DNA from: a bacterium
GTDB taxonomy: Bacteria; UBA6262
Direction: 5' to 3'
Length of the DNA stretch: 15,562 nucleotides
Assembly: GCA_028716025.1 (NCBI GenBank)
Contig: JAQUQP010000029.1
Span: forward strand, 1-15,562
Below are positions 1 through 6,540 of this stretch, in pieces (within the stretch, counting starts at the first letter, position 1; every line of letters begins with the position of its first letter). The notes below the pieces were generated by a model. It saw only the letters and a program-made list of their open reading frames with translations, had not been told where the DNA came from and made no database searches. The position numbers were made by a program, and so were the translations under genes.

Positions 1-588
1 CTTTAATCCCATAATCTTAATGATACGATCTACCTGCTCATAAGGACGACTTAGCAAGTTAGGCATTACTGCCCCTTCCCCGATGGGCCCGGCGCTAACT
101 ATGAGATTAACACTGTTCCCTTTTTCTACAGAGGTTCCGACCACAGGATCCTGTATTACCACTGCGTCCAAGTCCTGGCTGGAGTATATCCGTAAGGTTT
201 CGCCAACGATCAGCCCGGCCTGGCGTAATATTATCTCCGCGTCTCTCCATAATTTGCCAGTCACATTCGGAGTATTTACTTTTTCTGATCCGCGGCTAAT
301 TATGACTTTTATTTTCCGACCGGCTTTCACCTTGCTACCGGGCAATGGCACTTGTGATACGATCGCCCCGGCCGGGATAGTGGCATTATATTGTTCCCCG
401 TCTTTGACCAGGAATAAGTGGAGAGCAGTTAATTTATCATAACCATCGGATACAGTGATACCGGTCAGATCAGGCACTTCCAGGTCGGCATCGTTCCTGA
501 TCAAAAGCAACATTACCAGGTTGACCAAAAAATACAATACGACCAGGATAATGATTATAAATATACTAATCCGGGTTATTTTTTTCAT
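1..588 (-). CDS. Membrane-anchored PASTA-domain protein (partial, C-terminus outside window)
   Basis: I translated 196 codons from the ATG at 588 to the window edge with no stop. Residues 5-32 form one hydrophobic N-terminal segment ([14 protein letters not shown]...), so the protein is probably anchored in the inner membrane with the rest outside the cytoplasm. PASTA repeats follow at about 37-102 (starts EVPDLTG) and 103-169 (starts with PNVTG), and a third begins near 174 ([11 protein letters not shown]) and is cut. PASTA domains usually bind peptidoglycan/muropeptides in PknB-type kinases and class B PBPs. Here no kinase or transpeptidase domain precedes them, so this is a stand-alone PASTA protein; something else could still follow beyond the edge. 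Its ATG shares an ATGA overlap with the htpX stop, and no clear Shine-Dalgarno site is visible, which suggests translational coupling. The family is firm; the function is inference. Confidence 0.9.
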   Translation of the reverse strand, partial: MKKITRISIFIIIILVVLYFLVNLVMLLLIRNDADLEVPDLTGITVSDGYDKLTALHLFLVKDGEQYNATIPAGAIVSQVPLPGSKVKAGRKIKVIISRGSEKVNTPNVTGKLWRDAEIILRQAGLIVGETLRIYSSQDLDAVVIQDPVVGTSVEKGNSVNLIVSAGPIGEGAVMPNLLSRPYEQVDRIIKIMGLK

Positions 589-1466
589 GAGATTATTTTT
601 GGCATCCCTGACATTTTCAACTCTTGTTCCATTTTTTCCAGTAATTCTATACGTTTGGCCATCGGCGGATGTGTACTGAACAAACTGACCAATCCTCCGC
701 TGGTCAAAGGATTCACAATGAACATATGCGCTGTGCTGGGATTGGCAGCCATAGGTATTTGCCTGCCGGCTTCCGCCAGTTTCTTTAAGGCACTAGCTAG
801 GGCTAATGGTCTGTTGGTAATTTTCGCCCCGCCCTCATCAGCCAGGTATTCACGCGACCGGGAGATAGCTAGCTGTATTAAAATCGCAGCCAATGGAGCT
901 AGTATGATCATAAGCAATGCGCCTAATCCTCCGCCACCTTCATCATCCCTGTTCCTGCCCATGCCACCGAAAATCATGGCAAATTGACCTAACCTGGCCA
1001 GCATAGTAATAGCACCCGCGAAAGTTGCGGCTATTGTAGACACCAATATATCTCGATGCTTAACATGACTTAATTCATGGGCAATTACGCCTTCCAGTTC
1101 AGCCTGGGTTAAAATGTCTAAAATACCCCTGGTGACAGCCACTGCCGCATGCGCTGGATCCCTGCCAGTGGCAAAAGCATTAGGGGTGGGATTATCTACG
1201 ATATATACTTTCGGCATTGGCAAATTGGCTTTTACGGTCAGGTTTTTGATCACTTTGAAGAGCGCTGCTTCATCCTCTTCCTTGACCATTTTTGCTCTAT
1301 ACATCATAAGAACGATGGAATCACTGAACCAATACATAAAAAAATTAGTTGCCACGGCAAAAATAAAAGCCATGATCATACCCTGCTGCCCACCGATCGC
1401 TCGGCCAGCCCAAGTAAACAAGATTATTAATATAAACATCAAGCCAAAAGTTTTTATTGAATTCAT
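585..1466 (-). CDS. htpX: HtpX-type membrane zinc metalloprotease (M48)
   Basis: The 293-residue protein matches the usual HtpX length. Two N-terminal membrane segments lie at about 7-27 and 30-56. The zinc site HELSH is at 130-134 (His130, Glu131, His134), and the third ligand Glu206 sits in SREYLAD. Two more hydrophobic stretches lie at about 142-168 and 181-202. The glycine- and acid-rich link at 168-181 is normal for the family. HtpX degrades misfolded membrane proteins at the cytoplasmic face of the inner membrane. The start is supported by a strong GGAGG about 5 nt upstream. It lies downstream of the DUF116 gene with a short gap and overlaps the PASTA gene by 4 nt, so the envelope proteins are probably co-expressed. 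All catalytic residues are present and nothing looks damaged. Confidence 0.96.
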   Translation of the reverse strand: MNSIKTFGLMFILIILFTWAGRAIGGQQGMIMAFIFAVATNFFMYWFSDSIVLMMYRAKMVKEEDEAALFKVIKNLTVKANLPMPKVYIVDNPTPNAFATGRDPAHAAVAVTRGILDILTQAELEGVIAHELSHVKHRDILVSTIAATFAGAITMLARLGQFAMIFGGMGRNRDDEGGGGLGALLMIILAPLAAILIQLAISRSREYLADEGGAKITNRPLALASALKKLAEAGRQIPMAANPSTAHMFIVNPLTSGGLVSLFSTHPPMAKRIELLEKMEQELKMSGMPKIIS

Positions 1467-1482
1467 AAATCCTCCTGCCGGC

Positions 1483-1989
1483 TTACTTTAAAATACTTTG
1501 GATAATACTTTCAACTTCCTGGATACTTACATCAGTGTTCACACACGGGCCAAAAGGCCGCTGGTTGATCACAGCATGCACTGCTACAGGATATGTATCA
1601 ATAATGCCGTTGGACAATTCCTTTTCACAGGCTACCGCGATCACTGTATCGGCCTTAATCTCGGATAATACTTGCCGGGCTAGTCTTCCACCGGTTACCA
1701 CCGCCAGCTTGATCTTATACTTTTCGCTTAATTCTAAAAGATTTTTTACTTTACATTTGCCACATTTAAGACAGTTTTTAGCATCTTCGATCACATTGTT
1801 CTTACAATCCTTATTTTGCAGGCAGCTAGGAGTCAGGATCAATATCTTTTCTGCCTTTCCTTTTCCCTTACGGCGCAAACTATTATTCAGTTTGATCAGG
1901 TATAGATCAGTCTTATCTGGCTCTAGCCTGAATATTTTACCGGCAAATATCACTAGTGGAAAATATATATTATAAATAAACCACTTCAT
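1483..1989 (-). CDS. DUF116 family cysteine-rich protein
   Basis: A 168-residue protein I recognise as DUF116. An N-terminal amphipathic or membrane-associating stretch (about 1-20, [15 protein letters not shown]) precedes a cysteine-rich core. The cysteines are at 56 and 62 (PSCLQNKDC), 73, 76 and 79 (CLKCGKC), 121 and 149 (GPCVNTDV). The CxxCxxC cluster resembles metal or iron-sulfur ligands, but no biochemical role for DUF116 is settled to my knowledge. DUF116 genes are often found next to def and fmt, as here. The start lies 5 nt after the fmt stop, with an AGGG that overlaps that stop, so it is translated from the def-fmt message. Family assignment is good; function is unknown. Confidence 0.85.
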   Translation of the reverse strand: MKWFIYNIYFPLVIFAGKIFRLEPDKTDLYLIKLNNSLRRKGKGKAEKILILTPSCLQNKDCKNNVIEDAKNCLKCGKCKVKNLLELSEKYKIKLAVVTGGRLARQVLSEIKADTVIAVACEKELSNGIIDTYPVAVHAVINQRPFGPCVNTDVSIQEVESIIQSILK

Positions 1990-1994
1990 TATAG

Positions 1995-2951
1995 CTACCC
2001 TAACATATCACCCTTTTTGAGATGATGACCAATGACAAAATTATAAGCTGACATCACCTTACCGCCTTCAGACTGCACCCGGGTTAAAAGTAAACCACCC
2101 TGCCCACACTTTACCGCGAATCCGTGGTTTTTAAGCACCTCCAGGACCGTACCGCTGGCAGTTGCTTTATGATTCAATTCAATTCTGGGGACTTCTTCCG
2201 CCTCCCAGATCTTCAGCAGATGTTTCCTGCCGTTGTGCGCGTAAAACGTGAAGGCACCCGGCCAAGGATACATCCCGCGGATAAAATCATATAATTCTTT
2301 AGAACATTTTTTCCAGTCTACTAAGCCACTTTCTTTCGTCAACAGGGAAGCATATGAAGACTGTGCTTCATCCTGCGGTTTAGCTTCAGCTTTGCCTTCT
2401 TTAATCAAAGTGACGGTTTCTTTTAATACTTCCACGCCAATTTTGGTCAGCTTATCAGTCAGGGTAACAGCCGTATCTTTTCGATCGATAGTTACTTCTT
2501 TTTGTAAAAGAACCGGGCCGCTATCTAATTTTTTGACCAGGAACATGGTAGAAATGCCGGTTTTCTCTTCGCCATTGATGATAGCTGCCTGGATCGGGCT
2601 GGCTCCCCGGTATTTTGGCAACAGGGAAAAATGCACATTTATAGTGCCTTGTTTCGGCAGGTCCAGCAGTTTCTGGCTCAGAATCTGTCCAGAACCTACT
2701 ACTACTGCCAAATCTTGATTTAAATTTTTTAATGCTTCCAATGAACTGGTTTCATTTATTTTAGCCGGTTGGAATATCGGGATGTTCTTTTTTTTGGCTA
2801 ACACTTTTACCGGAGGTTCTTGAATCTCTTGTTTCCTTCCTACCGGTTTATCAGGCATAGTCACTACACCGACTATTTCCTCTCCCAGGTCGATGAGCGA
2901 CTGCAGGAAAGATACCGCGTATTTGGGTGTGCCCATGAAAAGAACTCTCAC
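1995..2951 (-). CDS. fmt: Methionyl-tRNA formyltransferase
   Basis: A 318-residue, full-length Fmt. It transfers a formyl group from 10-formyl-tetrahydrofolate to initiator Met-tRNA in the cytoplasm. The N-terminal formyltransferase domain contains MPDKPVGR and the catalytic set Asn105, His107 (NVHFSLLPKYRG) and Asp143 (KLDSGPV). The C-terminal OB-like tRNA-binding domain runs from about 205 to the end. Translation starts at GTG (2951), with AGGA about 8 nt upstream lying over the end of def; the two genes are 1 nt apart. Pairing with def is the usual arrangement, since deformylase removes the group this enzyme adds. No internal ATG fits as well, because the conserved N-terminal strand RVLFMGTP begins right after the GTG. 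Confidence 0.97.
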   Translation of the reverse strand: MRVLFMGTPKYAVSFLQSLIDLGEEIVGVVTMPDKPVGRKQEIQEPPVKVLAKKKNIPIFQPAKINETSSLEALKNLNQDLAVVVGSGQILSQKLLDLPKQGTINVHFSLLPKYRGASPIQAAIINGEEKTGISTMFLVKKLDSGPVLLQKEVTIDRKDTAVTLTDKLTKIGVEVLKETVTLIKEGKAEAKPQDEAQSSYASLLTKESGLVDWKKCSKELYDFIRGMYPWPGAFTFYAHNGRKHLLKIWEAEEVPRIELNHKATASGTVLEVLKNHGFAVKCGQGGLLLTRVQSEGGKVMSAYNFVIGHHLKKGDMLG

Positions 2952-2952
2952 A

Positions 2953-3459
2953 CTATTGTCCTGTCTTCTTTTTCTTCATCTTGCTTATTAGTTTGATCTT
3001 TTCGAAGAATCCAGCAGAATCAATGATCAATTTGCCCTTTAAATGATCCATCTCATGCTGGATGGCCCGTGATAAAAAACCAGTGTCTTCCCGGATGATC
3101 TTTTCGCCTTTTTGGTTGATGGCTTGTACCACTGTCTTTTTTGCCCGTCTTATCCTGACCGCGGCCCTGGGACATGACAGGCAGGCTTCTTCCATTACTT
3201 CTGCCCCTTCTTTAGAAAGGAATTCAGGATTGATCAGCACCACCAGCTCATGTTTGCCGGATACATCCCCGACATCAACTACCACCAGATTTTTATTAAC
3301 TCCTACTTGCGGAGCTGCCAACCCAACTCCTTTATTGGCATACATTGTTTCCAGCATATCATTCACCAGTTTTAGTACTTCTGGCGTGACTTCTTTAATA
3401 TCTTCATTTTTCTTACGGAGACATGGGTCTCCGTAGGTTTTTATGGCCATTATACTCAT
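2953..3459 (-). CDS. def: Peptide deformylase
   Basis: A 168-residue metallohydrolase that removes the N-formyl group from nascent proteins. The three family motifs are present in order: GVGLAAPQ (44-51), EACLS (91-95, metal ligand Cys93) and QHEMDH (134-139, ligands His135 and His139, catalytic Glu136). The second motif has Ala where EGCLS is usual; the cysteine is intact, so activity is expected. Two starts are possible, ATG at 3459 or ATG at 3450 (MAIKTYGDP). I chose 3459 because AGGTG lies about 4 nt upstream of it and nothing like a ribosome site precedes 3450. It heads a def-fmt-DUF116-htpX-PASTA run and lies behind a terminator-like hairpin and a candidate structured leader. Confidence 0.97.
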   Translation of the reverse strand: MSIMAIKTYGDPCLRKKNEDIKEVTPEVLKLVNDMLETMYANKGVGLAAPQVGVNKNLVVVDVGDVSGKHELVVLINPEFLSKEGAEVMEEACLSCPRAAVRIRRAKKTVVQAINQKGEKIIREDTGFLSRAIQHEMDHLKGKLIIDSAGFFEKIKLISKMKKKKTGQ

Positions 3460-3481
3460 AAAACACCTAAGACCAAATCCT

Positions 3482-3532
3482 TAAAAAAATAATTTAAGGC
3501 AATCCTGATCTATTATTAGAGAGGATTGCCTT
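3482..3532 (-). terminator. Terminator-like hairpin just upstream of def
   Basis: A perfect 10-bp stem (AAGGCAATCC at 3496-3505 against GGATTGCCTT at 3523-3532) with a 17-nt loop is followed on the minus strand by an AT stretch with seven T in a row ending near 3484. It would stop transcripts coming from the structured element before def. An overlapping inverted repeat (CCTTAAA/TTTAAGG, 3479-3485 and 3493-3499) could pair instead and disturb the stem, so attenuation is possible. The T run starts about 5 nt after the stem, which weakens it as a simple terminator. Confidence 0.5.
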
Positions 3533-3602
3533 TGTAATTATATACTAGTTTACCCTGATTGTCAATGACAAAATAATATCTGATTACACTGATTTCAAAA
3601 TA

Positions 3603-3673
3603 GATTACACCGATTAAGAAATCCGTGGAATCCCTGCCTGTCGGCAGGCAGGTCTCTTAGAATCTGTGTAATC
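3603..3673. repeat. Imperfect hairpin repeat with GATTACAC arms and CCTGCCTG core
   Basis: Outer arms GATTACACCGATT (3603-3615) and AATCTGTGTAATC (3661-3673) are inverted copies with one mismatch. Inside them CCTGCCTG (3633-3640) and CAGGCAGG (3645-3652) form a perfect 8-bp palindrome with a 4-nt centre. A further copy of the arm, TGATTACACTGATTTC, lies at 3581-3596, and a close copy sits between UPF0280 and gmk (12591-12605, opposite strand). This looks like a short dispersed intergenic repeat of the kind common in candidate-phylum genomes. No coding content. Confidence 0.75.
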
Positions 3674-3692
3674 GTACTTATTATAAATGAAT

Positions 3693-3827
3693 CGGGTCTA
3701 CTTAGTTAAAGTAGACCCGGTTCCCTGGCTAGGAAACCTGAGAAAATCACTCTGTTGCCTTCTCAAGTTTAGTCATATCTTTGACGCCGTGGCATTCTCC
3801 GTGACTGTACGTCTTTCATATGACTAA
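3693..3827 (-). ncRNA. Candidate structured RNA (leader or independent ncRNA), unassigned family
   Basis: Four hairpins pack one after another. H1 is a 10-bp perfect stem (3818-3827 with 3769-3778), then an A-rich internal loop, then GACG/CGTC (3810-3813 with 3783-3786). H2 is 11 bp (3760-3770 with 3734-3744). H3 is 7 bp (3732-3738 with 3719-3725) with a 6-nt loop, and competes at its ends with H2 and H4. H4 is a perfect 11-bp stem (3693-3703 with 3709-3719). H2 and H3 each contain a U-G wobble when read as minus-strand RNA that becomes a C-A mismatch on the plus strand, so the minus strand is the likely template product. The loops of H1 and H2 share complementary ends (UCAC/GUGA and GCC/GGC), allowing a kissing contact. 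A promoter-like site ends right at its 5' edge. I could not match it to a known riboswitch; conservation is untested. Confidence 0.5.
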
Positions 3828-3860
3828 TATATAATTAGCAGAAAAATATGTTTTTGTCAA
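3828..3860 (-). promoter_or_regulatory. Putative sigma70-type promoter for the structured RNA / def operon
   Basis: On the minus strand a perfect -35 hexamer TTGACA (3860-3855) is followed by a 17-nt spacer and an AT-rich TAATTAT (3837-3831) in the -10 position. Transcription would start near 3825, at the first base pairs of hairpin H1. The -35 is convincing; the -10 is weak (a better TATATT is 23 nt away), so this is a moderate call. It lies between the stop of the small membrane gene and the candidate RNA, which fits a promoter for the def operon. Confidence 0.5.
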
Positions 3861-3879
3861 GCTTTAAGGGCGGCTTATT

Positions 3880-4167
3880 CTACAATTTTATTTTGCGAAT
3901 TTCGTATTCATATACTATGTTCAGGATAAGAGCCAGGAGGAGCGAAGATGAGAATAATTCCTCAAGGATCTTGGCTTTAGCATATAAGTCTGATGAGATC
4001 GGCATTAACGATTTGGCCCGGTTAAAGAAATATAACTTATTGGCATATTCTACCGGCGCCCCCTTCCCGTAGGTACGGTCGAACATCAGCTGGCCGATGC
4101 AGGCCAGCAGGAACACGATCAAAAACGTCCGCGCTGCCACTTTTAATACATTTAGATATTTATTCAT
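3880..4167 (-). CDS. Small membrane protein of unknown family
   Basis: The 95-residue product is not one I recognise. It has a basic N-terminus (MNKYLNVLKVAART), a membrane segment at about 15-29 (FLIVFLLACIGQLMF), a soluble middle of about 40 residues and a second hydrophobic stretch at about 71-86 (SSLLLALILNIVYEY), ending in a basic tail. This predicts two membrane helices with both ends in the cytoplasm. The start is supported by GGAGAG about 4 nt upstream of the ATG. It stands alone between the inverted-repeat region downstream of priA and the promoter-like site upstream of def, so no operon partner suggests a job. It is likely a real gene because of its ribosome site and coherent membrane pattern. 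Confidence 0.65.
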   Translation of the reverse strand: MNKYLNVLKVAARTFLIVFLLACIGQLMFDRTYGKGAPVEYANKLYFFNRAKSLMPISSDLYAKAKILEELFSSSLLLALILNIVYEYEIRKIKL

Positions 4168-4234
4168 CTGCTCTCCTTCACTTATAATTGCTTCACCGCG
4201 TATCAGGTAACTGGTTATTTTTATTCGCTCCAGT

Positions 4235-4367
4235 GTCGATTTTTAGCGTCAAAGGTCTTGCGTCAACTCGGTGCCGAGAAACTCGCCCCTTGGGCTCAGA
4301 CAATCTCGGCATCCAGCAACCAGAAGATGCCCTCGTTGCTTGCAAGCATGCTTTGACTAAAATCGAC
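4235..4367. repeat. Long imperfect nested palindrome
   Basis: The outer arms are GTCGATTTTTAGCGTCAAAG (4235-4254) and CTTTGACTAAAATCGAC (4351-4367), which pair apart from a bulge of three bases. Nested inside are TGCCGAGA (4272-4279) and TCTCGGCA (4304-4311), a perfect 8-bp pair, and a GCCC/GGGC stem (4285-4288 with 4292-4295) at the tip. The layers share one centre, so it could form a cruciform in DNA or a long rod in RNA. There is no T-run next to it, so it is not a simple terminator. Confidence 0.7.
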
Positions 4368-4461
4368 AAGCTCGCTCAAAAAACAACCGAGTTCCCTGAT
4401 CTATATATTGGATAATAGGCGAAGCGCGGCCGCTGAATGTCATGGAGAAAACCTTCGGAAG

Positions 4462-4510
4462 CTTGAGTTGGCATGGACTCTTTACCTCCCGCCTTGCGGG
4501 AGAACTCAAG
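4462..4510. repeat. Two-layer inverted repeat downstream of priA
   Basis: The arms CTTGAGTT (4462-4469) and AACTCAAG (4503-4510) are a perfect 8-bp pair. They enclose a perfect 7-bp hairpin CTCCCGC (4486-4492) / GCGGGAG (4496-4502) with a 3-nt loop. A 16-nt spacer lies on one side only. Confidence 0.7.
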
Positions 4511-4522
4511 CGAGATAGAGAG

Positions 4523-4545
4523 CGATTTCCGCGCCGGGGAAATCG
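4523..4545. repeat. Short perfect hairpin downstream of priA
   Basis: CGATTTCC (4523-4530) and GGAAATCG (4538-4545) form an 8-bp perfect stem with a 7-nt GC-rich loop, about 50 nt past the priA stop. Neither side has a run of T, so it is not a canonical intrinsic terminator, though it could protect or end the priA message. Confidence 0.6.
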
Positions 4546-4592
4546 ACTCGTTTTTCGGAATGACTCAGCGAGACAGCGAGCCGATAGACCAA

Positions 4593-6536
4593 TTAAAGCA
4601 CTTCAACTGGATCGACATCTGTACTAATGGTGATCGCCGCGGTGCGCTTATTTGGTTTTACTTTTTGCAGCACCTTGATCAAAGCGTTATGGCTGGATGA
4701 TTTCAGCATAATATGCTGGCGGTACTGTCCCCTTAGTTTAGCCCTGAATGACGGCGCCGGACCATATACTTTTATCGTAGATTTCCTGAATTCCCCGGCC
4801 AGGACCATAGCCGCTTTCTCAACTTTATCCTGATCCGCCCCCCGGATCTCTACTTGCGCCAGGCTCCCGAAAGGCGGGTATTTTAACTGTTTACGGAATT
4901 CCAGCTCCTGGCGGTAAAAACTGGCCCAATCCTGGTTCTTTATTGATTCCAGCAGGTAATGGTCCACATTCTCGGCCTGGATGATCACCTCTGAATCTCC
5001 TTTGGCAGTATCCAGGCGCTGAACCATACCGATCAGGTTCTGAAAAGTGTGTTCCGCTGCCCGGAAATCCGGCAGGTTCAACAACAGATCGATCAGCAAC
5101 ACTCCCAGCAATGTGGTTTTCGGGAAATAATCATATTTATTAAGGACTTGCGTACCGACGATAATGTCCACTTCATTCAAGTTCTTGCTCTTTTCATAAG
5201 TCTGCGCGTCAATACGTTTGATCTTGGCCTGTGGGAAAATGCCCTGCAGCACTTCAGTCACTGTTTCCGTGCCAATGCCGATGGGCTTGAGATGCTGGGA
5301 ATGGCAAGACGGGCATTCAGTGGTCTGCTTTTGGGTATGCTGGCAGTAACGGCAATACAACTTATTCTTTTCCGAGCTCAGGGTCAAGGCCACATCGCAA
5401 TCAGGGCATTTCATGACAAACTTGCACATCCGGCAATAGACATACGTGGAATAGCCGCGCATATTGACAAAAAAAACAGCGCGTTCCTGTTTTTTCAGCC
5501 TTGACTCTATGGCCTGTATAAAGGACTGGCTGAAATAAACCAGGGTGTCTTTATTGATGCGTTTAGGCAGTTCCTGCACCTGGAATTTTACTGCTTCTGG
5601 GTCAAAGAGATTGCCGAATTTAAGCAAATTATAGTCATCATTGATCGCTTTATAATAGCTTTCAGCTGAGGGAGCGGCTGTCGCGTAGACCAGGGATATC
5701 TTCTCCAGTTCAGCTTTTTTCGCAACCACATCACGGGTATGATACATTGGTTTTTGATCTGATTTATAGGCTGTATCCTGCTCATTTTCCATAATGATCA
5801 GTCCCAGCCTTTGGAAACTATAGAATACAGCCATCCTGGTACCCAGTATTATGGAAGTTGATCCGGTTCTTATTTCCTCCCAAGCCTGGTATTTTTCACC
5901 GGCAGAAAGGCCGCTATGCAAAGCAACGACCCGTCCCGGATAACGGGACGAAAAATGATGCTTTAACAGATCGATCATTTCAATTTGCGGCACAATGATC
6001 AATACCTGGCGCTGGCTTTTAAGTAAAGGTTCCACAAGCTCGAGATAGATACTGATCCTCTCGCTGGCCAAGCCGCCCCAAAGAAGTACCGGTTTATTGT
6101 TCGGGTCCTGCTGAAAAGTATTTAACTGTTCCAGGATCCTGTTTTGCTCACCAGTCAGTAATCCCGGCAATTCCAGTACTGTCTCTTCTGACACTATTAT
6201 TTCTTCCGGCTGTTTAATTTTTACCGGTTTTACCAGGCAGGCTTCGATCGCCTCTCCCCAGGAACAGAAATAGTGGTCCGCGATCCAGCGGGTAAGCTTT
6301 AACATTGCTTCGCTGATCAATGGTTCAGGTGAAATAAGGCCAGTAATGTTCTTCGCCTTGGGAATTTTGCTTTTTGGCAACAATTCCGCCACTATGGCCT
6401 GCAGGTCCTGATGGCCAAAATTAACCTTAACCAGGTGCCCTACCCTGATACTTTCCTTTAATTCCAGCGGCACGGCATAGTCAAACAGCCGGTCAAGGGC
6501 AATTCCAGGGATAATAACTTTGGCGAAATTATTCAT
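4593..6536 (-). CDS. priA: PriA-like primosomal protein with degenerate helicase motifs
   Basis: A 647-residue PriA homologue. The N-terminal DNA-binding domain is at 5-105 (VIIPGIALDRLFDYAVP), and TGEQ (128-131) marks the start of the helicase core. The eight zinc cysteines are complete (368, 371, 377, 380, 395, 398, 408, 411). The C-terminal domain is intact (YPPFGSLAQVEI at 553-564, VYGPAPSFRAKLRGQYR at 590-606, final VDPVEVL). The ATPase motifs are not. Walker A reads GGLASERIS (154-162) where GxxGSGKTE is expected. Walker B reads MENEQ (249-253) instead of DEEH. Motif V reads GTQVLNKYDYFP, and motif VI has MVQRLDTAKG in place of an AGRAGR-like string. PriA normally reloads DnaB at stalled forks. 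This copy probably recognises and binds DNA but does not unwind it, as reported for actinobacterial PriA. It follows the UDG gene, 4 nt after its stop. Confidence 0.9.
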   Translation of the reverse strand: MNNFAKVIIPGIALDRLFDYAVPLELKESIRVGHLVKVNFGHQDLQAIVAELLPKSKIPKAKNITGLISPEPLISEAMLKLTRWIADHYFCSWGEAIEACLVKPVKIKQPEEIIVSEETVLELPGLLTGEQNRILEQLNTFQQDPNNKPVLLWGGLASERISIYLELVEPLLKSQRQVLIIVPQIEMIDLLKHHFSSRYPGRVVALHSGLSAGEKYQAWEEIRTGSTSIILGTRMAVFYSFQRLGLIIMENEQDTAYKSDQKPMYHTRDVVAKKAELEKISLVYATAAPSAESYYKAINDDYNLLKFGNLFDPEAVKFQVQELPKRINKDTLVYFSQSFIQAIESRLKKQERAVFFVNMRGYSTYVYCRMCKFVMKCPDCDVALTLSSEKNKLYCRYCQHTQKQTTECPSCHSQHLKPIGIGTETVTEVLQGIFPQAKIKRIDAQTYEKSKNLNEVDIIVGTQVLNKYDYFPKTTLLGVLLIDLLLNLPDFRAAEHTFQNLIGMVQRLDTAKGDSEVIIQAENVDHYLLESIKNQDWASFYRQELEFRKQLKYPPFGSLAQVEIRGADQDKVEKAAMVLAGEFRKSTIKVYGPAPSFRAKLRGQYRQHIMLKSSSHNALIKVLQKVKPNKRTAAITISTDVDPVEVL

Positions 6537-6540
6537 CTTC

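Larger units (their letters stand above)
4168..4592. other. Gene-free stretch rich in inverted repeats
   Basis: This 425-nt stretch between priA and the small membrane gene holds no ORF with a believable product. It contains two nested or compound palindromes and one simple hairpin, listed separately. Short related strings such as GCGAGACAGCGAG and GCGAGATAGAGAG recur near 4510 and 4569. No tRNA clover-leaf and no clear promoter were seen. It reads like accumulated intergenic repeat elements or a structured non-coding locus. Confidence 0.7.

Noticed and set aside
83..442. Plus-strand open frame of 119 codons at the left end
   Set aside because: It is the antisense of the PASTA repeats, which give a clear domain match on the minus strand.
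3693..3719. Perfect 11-bp hairpin as an intrinsic terminator
   Set aside because: Neither strand shows a proper T run directly after the stem (minus side reads GATTCATTTATAAT), so it is better treated as part of the structured RNA.
3693..3827. Cyclic-di-GMP-I (GEMM) riboswitch: the minus strand has GCGTCAAAG and TAGCCAGGGAACCG, reminiscent of the GACGCAAAG and AGCCGGGUUACCG strings
   Set aside because: The GGCAAACC block, the GNRA-capped first hairpin and the CCUAAG/UAUGG tetraloop receptor are missing, and the stems differ. Kept as an unassigned RNA.
4235..4367. tRNA or other standard RNA gene in the gene-free stretch
   Set aside because: No TTC-type T-loop, anticodon stem or CCA-like end could be fitted; the pairing is one concentric rod rather than a clover-leaf.
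4442..4700. Overlapping plus-strand open frames (61 and 75 codons) across the palindromes and the end of priA
   Set aside because: They translate the inverted repeats and the antisense of priA, lack ribosome sites and look like repeat-derived spurious frames.
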